Below, piece after piece: positions 42,657 to 51,119 of a DNA stretch of 64,000 nt. A program made the translations under genes and the position numbers. Every line of letters starts with the position of its first letter. Within the stretch, counting starts at the first letter, position 1. The DNA is taken from contig JAPLXP010000011.1 in the NCBI GenBank assembly GCA_026396015.1, forward strand, positions 1 to 64,000, given 5' to 3'. The notes beneath the pieces were generated by a model. The model was not told the DNA's origin and did not search any database. It saw only the letters and a list, made by a program, of their open reading frames with translations. The DNA comes from Candidatus Nomurabacteria bacterium (GTDB taxonomy: Bacteria; Patescibacteria; Paceibacteria; UBA9973).

Positions 42657-42697
42657 GCTGATTTGTGAATGTGGGAGTTTTGTGCTAAATTGGACTA

Positions 42698-42892
42698 ATG
42701 AGCAGTACGAGTATACCGAAAGCCAAGGGCGGTCGCGGGAAAGTTGAATTACTACGAAATAAAGCGATCGTAACCCTATATGAGACAGATCCAAAGAGCT
42801 ACAACACAAACACGTTGGGGAAGCTATTTAGCCGTGACAGGAAGACCGTAAAGGGTATTCTGGAGAGATTTGCACCTTCAAAGCAGAAATAG
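42698..42892 (+). CDS. Small helix-turn-helix protein, possible excisionase or repressor
   Basis: A 64-residue basic protein. LRNKAIVTLYETDPKSYNTNTLGKLFSRDRKTVKGILERF reads as a helix-turn-helix of the resolvase or Xis sort. It is the last gene before the right end, 42 bases after the integrase stop, with a TGTGGGAGT motif 20 bases upstream. Position suggests directionality control or lysogeny regulation. Confidence 0.55.
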   Translation: MSSTSIPKAKGGRGKVELLRNKAIVTLYETDPKSYNTNTLGKLFSRDRKTVKGILERFAPSKQK

Positions 42893-43066
42893 CCGATTCT
42901 AGTTTATCCACTCATTGACGACGGAACTAGGGAAATGCGCTTGCTATATAAAAGTCATTGGTTTATGCTGTATGTGTAGATCCTTGAAAACTCAAATCCT
43001 CCACGAAACTCGGGTGTAGGGGAGACTTTTATAAAGCCGCATTTAGCGGCATAAAGAATACGACAC
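42893..43066 (+). other. Right-end noncoding region of prophage
   Basis: No gene. It holds a TTATCCACT near-DnaA sequence followed by TTGACG and TTGCTATATAA (42900-42960), similar to sequence at 31600-31625, and a small hairpin GCCGC-ATTTA-GCGGC (43037-43051). It may be the phage arm of the attachment site. Confidence 0.4.
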
Positions 43067-43081
43067 AGTGTCGCACAATAT
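43067..43081 (+). repeat. attR: right copy of 15-bp attachment core
   Basis: AGTGTCGCACAATAT, identical to 6083-6097. With the host bases that follow it forms AGTGTCG-N16-CGACACT (43067-43096), a dyad that would be the uninterrupted host attachment site. A palindrome CGACACAGTGTCG (43061-43073) overlaps it on the phage side. Confidence 0.85.
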
Positions 43082-43111
43082 ATCTTTTACGACACTATAT
43101 AATAAAATAAA

Positions 43112-43141
43112 GCGCAGGATATTGTGATGGGTATCCTGCGC
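43112..43141. terminator. Terminator between prophage and host gene 43199
   Basis: GCGCAGGATA pairs with TATCCTGCGC around a 10-base loop, A-rich before and T-rich after, so it can act on both strands. It belongs to the host spacer. Confidence 0.8.
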
Positions 43142-43198
43142 CTATTAATTTTAATTTATTATTGAGCTTGTGCTCCTTTGGATTCGCTCATTTTTAAT

Positions 43199-43672
43199 TC
43201 AACTAACAAAATCATCTTCACTATATTCAGTTGAAAATGGATATTTATTATTTAATATATCCTCTTTGTCTAGGTCTGAATTTAAGACTATCGTATCTAT
43301 AATCATACAAATTGTGCTTACTACGCTACTATCTTGTAAGTCAGCTTCTTTTTCAAATAAAAGATCATTGAACTTTAACATATTTTGTATTGTTGTAGAA
43401 ACCTGAGTGTACCTAACTAACTCTAATACTGAAGAATGTTTTTGTTTAGCTTGCCTAGGATTACTGATGATTACAGGATCAAACACAACGATTACTTCTT
43501 CAATTTTTTGATCCAAGCCTTGTGATTCAATATGATCATTGCATATTTTTATTGAAATGATAATTTCATTTTGTTTACATACGGATAAATGTAAAGAAAT
43601 AATTTTTACATTTTCGATGTTGAAGATTAACTCTAACCATTTACTGAGGTTTTGATTTTTTATGTTATTCAT
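43199..43672 (-). CDS. Hypothetical host protein, unknown
   Basis: A 157-residue protein, mixed alpha/beta, with no recognised family (starts MNNIKNQNLSKWLELIF, with VIVVFDPVIISNPRQAKQKHSSVLELVRYTQVSTTIQNML read in parts). It is the first host gene right of the prophage. It has a good promoter 20-50 bases upstream and its own terminator, so it is probably a real single-gene unit. Confidence 0.55.
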   Translation of the reverse strand: MNNIKNQNLSKWLELIFNIENVKIISLHLSVCKQNEIIISIKICNDHIESQGLDQKIEEVIVVFDPVIISNPRQAKQKHSSVLELVRYTQVSTTIQNMLKFNDLLFEKEADLQDSSVVSTICMIIDTIVLNSDLDKEDILNNKYPFSTEYSEDDFVS

Positions 43673-43695
43673 TTTTTAAATAATTGATTTTGAGT

Positions 43696-43725
43696 ATTAT
43701 AATACAAAATGCACCATTACGTCAA
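43696..43725 (-). promoter_or_regulatory. Promoter of 43199-43672 gene
   Basis: On the minus strand TTGACG, an 18-base spacer and TATAAT, 23 bases before the start codon. Confidence 0.65.
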
Positions 43726-43767
43726 TAGTATGGTGTATTAGGTGTAATATATTGAATTTTGTCTAGT

Positions 43768-45015
43768 CTAAGCGTTCTTACCTGCTACGTATCCACTAGT
43801 CCAGCATAGCTGGAGTGAATATCCTCCTGAAGGTCTATTGATGTCGAGCAAGTCCCCTGTGACAAATAAATTTTTTATCATTTTTGAATTCATTGTCTTC
43901 ATATCTATCTCGCGGAGATCTACGCCTCCATCAGCCACTACAGCGCGTTCAAAGCCCATCAGGCCCTCAATCTCCAATGGTAGAGCCTTTAGTGTATCTA
44001 TGATCTTTCTGCGATCCTCCTTGGATATACTGTGAACCTTGGTTTCGAAATCAATACCCTGAAATAGTGAATCGAGTGATTTATGAGTCCCATCTGGAAC
44101 TATCAATTTAAAAATATTTCCAAAATTTTTATTTTTATTCCCATCAAATATTTTAAGTATTTTTTTATCAAGCATTGCTATGTCGTGGTCTGGGTATAGA
44201 TCAATCTTGGCAGTCACAATACCATCATATAACAGCTCTTGAACTTGTGCTGAAGAATTCAATATGAGTGGTCCTGATAAGCCAAAATGAGTAAAGAGTA
44301 TCTTCCCTTTCTTTGCAAAAGATTTCTTGTCATCAAGGTAGAATGTAATCTTCATAAGGTCTACAGATATACCAGCGAGCTCTTTGACCCAATTGTCTGC
44401 TACGGCTAGAGGCACGATAGTCGGAGTCGGATCTTTTACTTTGTGGCCTAAATCTTTGAGGAAGTTGAATCCATCGCCAGTTGACCCTGTCTCTGGATGA
44501 GACAGTCCACCAGTAGCGATGATATATGAATCTGCAAAATAATTGTCTTTAGTAGTTTCTATCTTTTTGATCTTGCTCTCTGTGTGGACGATATTGCGCA
44601 CCTTTACACCTAATGCTAGGTCTACATTCAGCTTCTTGAGCTCTTTTTCTAATGTATTTGATACATCCACAGCCTTTTCTGACTTTGGAAATGCACGCTT
44701 GCGAGCCTGTACTACTAGAGGTAGGCCCAGATCTTCAAAGAATTTGAATGTGTCATTCTTGTTGAATTGTGAAAATGGTGAATGAAGGAAGTCTTTTGCC
44801 TTACCATATTTTGATAGAAATATCTGCATATCATCCTCATTGTTTGTGATATTGCATCTACCACCACCAGAGATTTTCAATTTCTCTCCGAGTTTTTTGT
44901 TTTTCTCTATGATACAGACCTTGCGTCCTTGGCGTGCAGCTACAATAGCCGCCATCATCCCAGATGCGCCTCCACCGATTATCACTACATCAAATTTTTT
45001 GTCTTTTTGTATCAT
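43768..45015 (-). CDS. HI0933-family flavoprotein (NAD(P)/FAD oxidoreductase)
   Basis: A 415-residue protein. It begins with VVIIGGGASGMMAAIVAARQG, an FAD-binding Rossmann motif, followed by LKISGGGRCNITN, the signature of the HI0933/YhiN-like family. GDLLDINRPSGGYSLQLCWTSGYVAG near the end binds FAD. The reaction is not settled for most members; some reduce quinones or bile acids. A -10 box ends 8 bases before the start. Confidence 0.88.
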   Translation of the reverse strand: MIQKDKKFDVVIIGGGASGMMAAIVAARQGRKVCIIEKNKKLGEKLKISGGGRCNITNNEDDMQIFLSKYGKAKDFLHSPFSQFNKNDTFKFFEDLGLPLVVQARKRAFPKSEKAVDVSNTLEKELKKLNVDLALGVKVRNIVHTESKIKKIETTKDNYFADSYIIATGGLSHPETGSTGDGFNFLKDLGHKVKDPTPTIVPLAVADNWVKELAGISVDLMKITFYLDDKKSFAKKGKILFTHFGLSGPLILNSSAQVQELLYDGIVTAKIDLYPDHDIAMLDKKILKIFDGNKNKNFGNIFKLIVPDGTHKSLDSLFQGIDFETKVHSISKEDRRKIIDTLKALPLEIEGLMGFERAVVADGGVDLREIDMKTMNSKMIKNLFVTGDLLDINRPSGGYSLQLCWTSGYVAGKNA

Positions 45016-45023
45016 TTGTAAGT

Positions 45024-45029
45024 ATTATA
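45024..45029 (-). promoter_or_regulatory. -10 box of flavoprotein gene, leaderless arrangement
   Basis: TATAAT on the minus strand, 8 bases before the start codon. Confidence 0.55.
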
Positions 45030-45062
45030 ATAATAACACATTTTTTATAAAATGTCCATAAT

Positions 45063-45098
45063 ATTAAAAACCTCTTAATTTCTTAAGAGGTTTTTAAT
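45063..45098 (-). terminator. Terminator after speA-like gene
   Basis: Nearly perfect palindrome with AAAAACCTCTTAA and TTAAGAGGTTTTT arms just after the stop codon. Confidence 0.88.
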
Positions 45099-46481
45099 CT
45101 ACCATCCAAAACTTTTTCCTACTTCTTCGGGTGTCTCACGCTTGCGAGCCATGACTACGTGACCATTCTCAACTATGATCTTAGCTGGAGATGAGAGCAT
45201 ACAGTGATGAGCGGCTAGTGGATCTTGGTATGCACCAGTATCAAATACTACGATGTACATAGGATCACCACCTGCACTACTATCATAATTTGGTAATGTA
45301 ACTGTACCATTTACTCCCGTATAGATATCATCTGAGTCACAAGAAGATCCTGCTAGCCATACATCTTCTAATTCATCGTCCCCTTTTGCATTTACTGGAG
45401 CGATTGACCACTTTTGACCTATTGCCCAAGTATCTAGAAGATCGTTCATAAAGCTACCATCGATCACATACCACTTCTTTGCACCTGCCTTTTTGTTGTT
45501 TATTGGCTTTGTATCAATAATCTTAAATACTGTGATCTGAGCTGGTGCTACTATGTAGCGTCCCCATTCACATACTAGATTTGGGTGTGGCATACCACGC
45601 TTCTCGGCTTCATTCTTGAGTAACTGGAATACCTTTTCCATTAATTTATCAACAGGGTAGCTCTTTGTTCTTGTATAAGGTATTGGCATACCTCCACCGA
45701 TGTCCAGTGTATCTAGTGATGGATTCTTTTCCTTTAATTTAAAGTATATATCAAGAGCGTATTTGATTGGACCCAATACATCAGAAAGTTTCTCAATTTG
45801 TGATCCAATATGATAGTGAACAATTTTCAAATTCTTGAATGATCCCATCTCTAGGATTTCTTTTGCAGAGAATCCAAAACGATCGATCGGCTTGTTCCAA
45901 TATGAATCTGCTTTTACTGGCATATCTAGACGGATACCCACGTCATACTTTGAGTGCTGTAGGAATTTTAGTTCATTTGGACCTTCAATCAGTGGAAAAA
46001 TCTTTACACCCTTGTGCTGTAGGTCGTCGATTAGGTTGATGTATTTGTCTGTCTTTGGTCCTGAACAAAGGATGCGGATATTCGGATTAAATTTTTCTTG
46101 CTCGAGCATCTTTTTAATCAAATAAAGATCATTGAAAGATGAAGTTTCTAGGTGGGCGCCTTCACCGACAATAGACATCACTATCTCTTTGTTCTGATTT
46201 ACCTTCATTGGATAATGGTAAAAGAATTTACCTTTGTATCCAGTCTTTTTTGCTAGCGCTTCATTCATATCTAGGAAATCTTCAAGTCTCTCCTCAACAA
46301 CAAAAGGCATCAATATTTCTAATGATGTGCCAAATTTTTCTGCCATGTATTTTACGTTATATATATTGTGTCCTTCTTTTATAATCAGATCACCGTCTTT
46401 ATTGAAATCAAAATATTGAGTGTTCCACTCTTTCATCCCAAGCTTCCAGAGTTTTCTCGAAGCGGATATGTTTTTATTCAT
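45099..46481 (-). CDS. Arginine decarboxylase-like PLP enzyme (SpeA type, short)
   Basis: A 460-residue fold III PLP decarboxylase. The PLP lysine is in FFYHYPMKVNQNKEIV (about 89-104), later motifs are VHYHIGSQIEKL, LDIGGGMPIPY and CEWGRYIV, and GSSCDSDDI (about 378-386) carries the catalytic Cys. It is closest to biosynthetic arginine decarboxylase SpeA but lacks the C-terminal part that makes E. coli SpeA about 650 residues long. The substrate (arginine or another diamino acid) is not certain. It probably serves polyamine synthesis. Single gene with own promoter and terminator. Confidence 0.8.
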   Translation of the reverse strand: MNKNISASRKLWKLGMKEWNTQYFDFNKDGDLIIKEGHNIYNVKYMAEKFGTSLEILMPFVVEERLEDFLDMNEALAKKTGYKGKFFYHYPMKVNQNKEIVMSIVGEGAHLETSSFNDLYLIKKMLEQEKFNPNIRILCSGPKTDKYINLIDDLQHKGVKIFPLIEGPNELKFLQHSKYDVGIRLDMPVKADSYWNKPIDRFGFSAKEILEMGSFKNLKIVHYHIGSQIEKLSDVLGPIKYALDIYFKLKEKNPSLDTLDIGGGMPIPYTRTKSYPVDKLMEKVFQLLKNEAEKRGMPHPNLVCEWGRYIVAPAQITVFKIIDTKPINNKKAGAKKWYVIDGSFMNDLLDTWAIGQKWSIAPVNAKGDDELEDVWLAGSSCDSDDIYTGVNGTVTLPNYDSSAGGDPMYIVVFDTGAYQDPLAAHHCMLSSPAKIIVENGHVVMARKRETPEEVGKSFGW

Positions 46482-46537
46482 CTCTTTATAGCAAACGCGA
46501 TTTTTACTCCGCCTGCAATAAATAATAATACCTACTA

Positions 46538-46543
46538 TTATAC
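46538..46543 (-). promoter_or_regulatory. -10 box of speA-like gene
   Basis: TATAAT on the minus strand, about 56 bases before the start codon, one of the few longer leaders in the host part. Confidence 0.45.
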
Positions 46544-46593
46544 AGGATTTTTACGGAATGTAAATAGTCTAGCCTTATAAGTCCTTAAAAGTA

Positions 46594-46621
46594 TTGACAT
46601 ATATTGAAATTTTTGTACAAT
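46594..46621 (+). promoter_or_regulatory. Promoter of 46667 gene
   Basis: TTGACA, a 16-base spacer, TACAAT; leader of about 40 bases. Confidence 0.6.
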
Positions 46622-46666
46622 TGAACTTAATTTTTAATTTGTTCCATCTTTAAATAAAAGCTTAAA

Positions 46667-46945
46667 ATGAGTAAAGAAACAGTAGACCCAGGAAGTATTG
46701 GGATTAGAGAGCTTGGAAAAAAATTCCAAGCAATTATCGAAAGTTTTCAAAATGGTGATTTTGAAAAAATTAATTGTCCAACGCCCTCGAACAACAAGGG
46801 GCACGAGGAGATGATCTTCTTTACGTTCATTAAACCAAATGAATTTTTTTATATAAACAATTTAACTGGATCAATCACAGCACATAATTGGGTACTGGAT
46901 GAAATCGCAGCTCTATTGGAAAATAAAAAACAAAAAGCAAACTAA
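46667..46945 (+). CDS. Small hypothetical protein
   Basis: A 92-residue soluble protein (MSKETVDPGSIGIRELGKKFQAI, later EMIFFTFIKPNEFFYINNLTGSITAHNWVLDEI, read in parts) with beta-strand centre and helical ends. No family recognised. It has a good promoter and a strong terminator shared with dnaJ, so it is a real unit. Confidence 0.55.
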   Translation: MSKETVDPGSIGIRELGKKFQAIIESFQNGDFEKINCPTPSNNKGHEEMIFFTFIKPNEFFYINNLTGSITAHNWVLDEIAALLENKKQKAN

Positions 46946-46946
46946 T

Positions 46947-46984
46947 AAAAAGCACTTTGTATAATAGATACAAAGTGCTTTTTT
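46947..46984. terminator. Bidirectional terminator between 46667 gene and dnaJ
   Basis: About 15-bp stem starting AAAAGCACTTTGTAT with a short loop, flanked by A and T runs. Confidence 0.88.
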
Positions 46985-48085
46985 CTATATCCCCTCTTGC
47001 TTTAGTATTTCAAGTGCATCGCGTGATTTTTTAGAAAGCTTGGTTGGCATCTTGATCTGAATGCGGATGATGATATCTCCACGCTTTGATCCAGATGGTA
47101 CGCCCTTGCCCTTTACCCTCAAAAATTCTCCATGATTTATCCCCTCTGGAATTTTTATTTCAAGTGATCCATCGAGAGTCTCGAGATCGTAGTTCATACC
47201 TAGTAGTGCATCTGAGAGCTTGATATGTACATCAGTCATCAGATTCGCACCTTCACGGCGATACGTCTTGTGAGGCCGTATATTGATGCGGATATATAGA
47301 TCTCCAGACGGAGCACCTTTGATCGCTTCACCGCGACCTGTCATACGGATAGTCTCGCCATTGTTTAGTCCTGCTGGGATTGCCACCTTGATCTCTTCTT
47401 GTTTATTGTGTACACCTTTGCCATGACATTCACTGCATTTTTCATGAGGTATTTTTCCTGCACCTGTACATGAATCACATTGCTTGATACTAGAAAATGA
47501 TCCGAGGATAGAGCGCTTCATCTCTCTGATCTGGCCCTGGCCATTACAAGTCTTGCATTCGTCCATCTTTGTGCCAGGTTTTGCACCACTACCACTACAT
47601 ACCTCACAAGCTGACTGCTTTGTGAGTAAAATTGACTTTGTAGTACCAAAAACAGCCTCGGTAAAGTCCAAGTCTATTTCTGTAGAAATATCGCGTCCAC
47701 GGCGACTATGGGCCCCTCTGCGGCCCATCCCACCACTGAACATATCTCCAAAAATATCTCCTAAATCTCCCATGTCGAATTCCATACCACCTTGCCCTTG
47801 GTTGAAGCCAGAAAAGTCAAAACCACCGAAGCCTTGACCCCCTCCAAAACCACCCTGACCACCAGCAAAACCAGCAGGTCCGTCAGATCCAAACCTGTCG
47901 TACTGAGCACGCTTTTGATCGTGAGAAAGAGTCTGATAAGCCTCATTCACTTCTTTGAATTTTGTATCGTCACCCTTGTTTTTATCTGGATGGTATTTAT
48001 GCGCCATCTTATGAAAGGCCTTCTTGATCTCATCCTTTGAAGCGCTCTTATCTATTCCTAATGTTTCGTAGTAATCTTTTGCCAT
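46985..48085 (-). CDS. dnaJ: Chaperone DnaJ
   Basis: A 366-residue Hsp40. The J domain has the HPD motif in MAHKYHPDKNKG (about 32-34), followed by a Gly/Phe-rich linker (about 72-115), four CxxCxGxG zinc repeats (CEVCSGSG, CKTCNGQG, CDSCTGAG, CSECHGKG, about 142-205) and the client-binding C-terminal domain. It stimulates DnaK ATPase. Separate from dnaK by a terminator, 76 bases away, so it has its own transcript. Confidence 0.97.
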   Translation of the reverse strand: MAKDYYETLGIDKSASKDEIKKAFHKMAHKYHPDKNKGDDTKFKEVNEAYQTLSHDQKRAQYDRFGSDGPAGFAGGQGGFGGGQGFGGFDFSGFNQGQGGMEFDMGDLGDIFGDMFSGGMGRRGAHSRRGRDISTEIDLDFTEAVFGTTKSILLTKQSACEVCSGSGAKPGTKMDECKTCNGQGQIREMKRSILGSFSSIKQCDSCTGAGKIPHEKCSECHGKGVHNKQEEIKVAIPAGLNNGETIRMTGRGEAIKGAPSGDLYIRINIRPHKTYRREGANLMTDVHIKLSDALLGMNYDLETLDGSLEIKIPEGINHGEFLRVKGKGVPSGSKRGDIIIRIQIKMPTKLSKKSRDALEILKQEGI

Positions 48086-48122
48086 AATATTTTTTAATTA
48101 TACAGATACTAATTAGTAAGTC

Positions 48123-48154
48123 AAAAATTCCTGAAATTTATTTCAGGAATTTTT
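48123..48154 (-). terminator. Terminator after dnaK
   Basis: A perfect 14-bp stem, AAAAATTCCTGAAA with its complement, 4-base loop. Confidence 0.9.
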
Positions 48155-48161
48155 ATAAAGA

Positions 48162-50051
48162 CTATTTATTCTCTGGGTTCTCGTTTACTTCTGCATCCTT
48201 GATCTCTTCTGCTTGAGGTTCTGCTGTTGTTCCTGTCTCAGGAGCGGCACCAGCCTTACTCATAGCTTCGCCAATCTTGGACATCTCGCTAGATAGAGCC
48301 TCTGTAGCATTCTTAATTGCATCAAGATCACTACCCTCTTTTGTAGCACGGAGAGCAGATATTGCAGATTCTACACCAGCCTTGAGTTCTGGTGTCACTT
48401 TGTCACCATAATCTTTTATAGATTTCTCGGCAGTAAAGATTGTCATTTCTGCAGTATTTTTCGCATCAACAATTTCCTTTTTCTTTGCATCCTCCTCGGC
48501 ATGAGTCTCGGCATCAGCCTGCATCTTTTTGATATCTGCATCAGATAGACCTGAAGAGGCTTCTATGCGAATTGATGTTTCTTTTCCTGAAGCTTTGTCT
48601 TTTGCTTTTACATTCAGAATTCCGTTCGCATCGACATCAAATGTCACTTCGATCTGTGGCATACCGCGTGGAGCTGGTGGAATATCTCCAAGGATGAATC
48701 GTCCTAATGATTTGTTGTCACTAGCCATTGATCGCTCTCCCTGAGTGATGTGTATTTCTACACTTGTCTGATTGTCGGCAGCGGTTGAGAATACTTGAGA
48801 TTTTGAAGATGGGATTGTAGTATTGCGTTCTACTAATTTTGTAGCGATTCCTCCTAGTGTCTCGATACCCAGTGATAGTGGAATAACATCGAGGAGTAGG
48901 ACATCCTTTACATCACCTTGGAGTACTCCAGCCTGGACTGCAGCACCTAGGGCCACTACCTCGTCTGGGTTGATACTGCGATTTGGCTCTTTATTGAAGA
49001 GTGCCTTTACAGCCTCTACTATCGCTGGCATTCTTGTCTGACCTCCTACCATGATGATCTCATTGATCTCACTCATTTTGAATGGTGAAGCCTCCATAGC
49101 ACGCTTTGTGATCTCGATAGAACGCTTTATATATTCATCAGCGATAGATTCGAGCATGGCACGAGTCATCTTTTCTACTAGGTGCTCTGGGCCATTCGCA
49201 CCACTTGTGATGAATGGGATATTGATCTCTGTCTCTGGAGTTGTGGAAAGTTCAATCTTTGCTTTTTCAGCTGCCTCGTCGAGACGCTGTAGAGCAAGAG
49301 GGTCTTTTGATATATCGATACCTGTGCGAGATTTGAATCCATCTGCTAGCCAGTTGATGATCTTTTGATCGATATCACGTCCTCCCATGTGACTATCTCC
49401 ATCTGTAGATTTTACTTCGATAACATCGTTTGAAACTTCGAGAACTGACACGTCGAATGTACCACCTCCAAAGTCGTAAACAACAATCTTTTCATCTTTC
49501 TTTGTGTTGAATCCGTATGCTAGAGCTGCTGCTGTAGGCTCGTTGATGATACGCATCACCTCGAGTCCTGCGATAGCACCTGCATCCTTTGTAGCCTTTC
49601 TCTGAGCATCGTTGAAGTATGCAGGCACTGTGATGATAGCTTGAGTTATTTTTTCTCCGAGCTTTGCCTCTACATCGGCCTTGATCTTTGAAAGGATCAT
49701 CGCTGATACTTCTTCTGGGCGCTTCATCTCACCACCTATGCCTACCTCTACTCCACCATCTTTACCATTTTGAATCTTGAATGAAGCAGTTTTTTGTGTC
49801 TTCTGTATTTCAGGATCAGCAAAATTGTGACCCATGAATCGCTTGATACCGTAGATTGTATTTGTAGGATTTGTCACAGCCTGACGCTTTGCTAGAAGTC
49901 CGACAAGACGATCGCCATTTTTGGCAATCGCTACGATAGAAGGAGTCGTACGAGCACCCTCGATATTTTCTATTATTTTTGGCTGACCACCTTCGATGAT
50001 AGCCACTGCACTATTTGTTGTACCCAAGTCTATACCTATGATTTTTGACAT
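48162..50051 (-). CDS. dnaK: Chaperone DnaK (Hsp70)
   Basis: A 629-residue Hsp70. IIGIDLGTTNSAVA (phosphate 1), VVYDFGGGTFDVSVLEV, IIMVGGQTRMPAI and the substrate-binding part with DVIPLSLGIETLGG are all present, and the lid is helical with an acidic tail. Family length. Its start is only 14 bases after the stop of the gene 50066-50626, so it may be third in an operon with two AT-rich unknown genes; no CIRCE element was found. Confidence 0.98.
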   Translation of the reverse strand: MSKIIGIDLGTTNSAVAIIEGGQPKIIENIEGARTTPSIVAIAKNGDRLVGLLAKRQAVTNPTNTIYGIKRFMGHNFADPEIQKTQKTASFKIQNGKDGGVEVGIGGEMKRPEEVSAMILSKIKADVEAKLGEKITQAIITVPAYFNDAQRKATKDAGAIAGLEVMRIINEPTAAALAYGFNTKKDEKIVVYDFGGGTFDVSVLEVSNDVIEVKSTDGDSHMGGRDIDQKIINWLADGFKSRTGIDISKDPLALQRLDEAAEKAKIELSTTPETEINIPFITSGANGPEHLVEKMTRAMLESIADEYIKRSIEITKRAMEASPFKMSEINEIIMVGGQTRMPAIVEAVKALFNKEPNRSINPDEVVALGAAVQAGVLQGDVKDVLLLDVIPLSLGIETLGGIATKLVERNTTIPSSKSQVFSTAADNQTSVEIHITQGERSMASDNKSLGRFILGDIPPAPRGMPQIEVTFDVDANGILNVKAKDKASGKETSIRIEASSGLSDADIKKMQADAETHAEEDAKKKEIVDAKNTAEMTIFTAEKSIKDYGDKVTPELKAGVESAISALRATKEGSDLDAIKNATEALSSEMSKIGEAMSKAGAAPETGTTAEPQAEEIKDAEVNENPENK

Positions 50052-50065
50052 ATATGTTTATTTGA

Positions 50066-50626
50066 TTAACTTTTAATGCTTGCAATAATATTTGTCCGAT
50101 TTTGATCTATATAATGTTTAAATAAAGGAAATTTTTCAGAAATCTCATAATATACACCAGATGAGTTACCAGATTTCCAAAAATTTTTAATTATTTTTTC
50201 ATTAGTCCAATGAAGTAAAACAAAATCATCCAAATTATTTCTTCCTTTTATTATTAAATTACCTATTTCTTTTTCATCTAATTGGTTAAATTTTTTTATA
50301 AATTCTGAATGCTCTTTAAATCCTTCTTCAAATTTTAAAAGTCCTGATTTTATTTTATTGTTTATCTCTATTTTATTGTAGTAAAAGTAAAGATTAGGGA
50401 TTAATTTAGAAATATAACTTGATACACTACCTAGTCCAGTAATATTATCAATATCACCTGAATCATTAAATTTAAAATCATATTTTATTTTAAATCCTGA
50501 TTCTTTTTCTTTATCTACAACACTGTTAATAGTTGCTTCTATGTCATTTAATAATTTATTATTTAAATAATCAAAATCTTTTAGTAATTCTATTTCTGTA
50601 AATAAATTTGTGTCTAATTTTCTCAT
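50066..50626 (-). CDS. AT-rich hypothetical protein before dnaK
   Basis: A 186-residue, mostly helical protein, rich in Ile, Asn, Lys and Phe (MRKLDTNLFTEIELLKDFDYLNNK at the start, read in parts). No family recognised. The third codon positions are almost all A or T, unlike dnaK and dnaJ beside it. Three bases after the preceding gene of the pair, so both form one cassette. Possible recent transfer. Confidence 0.5.
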   Translation of the reverse strand: MRKLDTNLFTEIELLKDFDYLNNKLLNDIEATINSVVDKEKESGFKIKYDFKFNDSGDIDNITGLGSVSSYISKLIPNLYFYYNKIEINNKIKSGLLKFEEGFKEHSEFIKKFNQLDEKEIGNLIIKGRNNLDDFVLLHWTNEKIIKNFWKSGNSSGVYYEISEKFPLFKHYIDQNRTNIIASIKS

Positions 50627-50629
50627 ATA

Positions 50630-51058
50630 TTAATTTATTTCATTAATTTTTAATAATTTTCTAATTTTTAAAATCTCTTCTCTTCTTGTTTTGGCATCAC
50701 ATATATACCAAGATAAACTTACAAGTAAACATAAATTATCTGCGGCCTTTCTAATATTTTTTGATTTAATATTTTTGAATACTAATCTTTTGTAATCTGT
50801 TTCTAGGTCGCATGACAATGCTCTAATTTTATTTTCAATTTCCTCTGATATCTCTTTGGGAATTTTTTCTATGTCATTAAGTATTACTGATAAGTAAAAA
50901 TTTAACTGATGGTCAATTTTAGATACAGTGTCTTTGTATTTTTGTCTTGGTTTTAATATGTAATCTTGAAATATTTGACTCAAAACAAATACTAATACTC
51001 CAGCAATTACAGTTTGAAAAACAGTACTTTGTATTAAAATTAATAAAAAATTAAACAT
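50630..51058 (-). CDS. AT-rich membrane-anchored hypothetical protein
   Basis: A 142-residue protein with one N-terminal membrane helix (about 3-28) followed by a helical cytoplasmic part, KPRQKYKDTVSKIDHQLNFYLSVI, read in parts. Similar anchored proteins are scattered in bacteria near phage or defence genes, but I do not recognise a family. First gene of the cassette leading into dnaK; a TATATT box ends 9 bases before its start codon. Confidence 0.5.
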   Translation of the reverse strand: MFNFLLILIQSTVFQTVIAGVLVFVLSQIFQDYILKPRQKYKDTVSKIDHQLNFYLSVILNDIEKIPKEISEEIENKIRALSCDLETDYKRLVFKNIKSKNIRKAADNLCLLVSLSWYICDAKTRREEILKIRKLLKINEIN

Positions 51059-51119
51059 ATATTACATAATATACCCAATTTATATTTTTGACAAGTATTT
51101 AGTGACCACTAAAACTATG

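Larger units (their letters stand above)
6083..43081 (+). mobile_element. Integrated siphovirus-like prophage, about 37 kb, with defence cargo
   Basis: A perfect 15-base direct repeat (AGTGTCGCACAATAT) stands at both ends, at 6083-6097 and 43067-43081. Between them all genes are on the plus strand and form a full tailed-phage set: replication, packaging, HK97-type head, siphovirus tail, lysis and a tyrosine integrase near the right end. The flanks are ordinary host genes with intact terminators on both sides (6040-6072 and 43112-43141), so insertion was into the spacer between two converging transcription units. The genes 31673-41416 are not needed for a phage and look like cargo. No classical CI-type repressor is seen. 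Confidence 0.9.

Noticed and set aside
6083..43081. Conjugative element or plasmid instead of a phage
   Set aside because: No relaxase, type IV secretion or partition genes; a full tailed-phage gene set is present.
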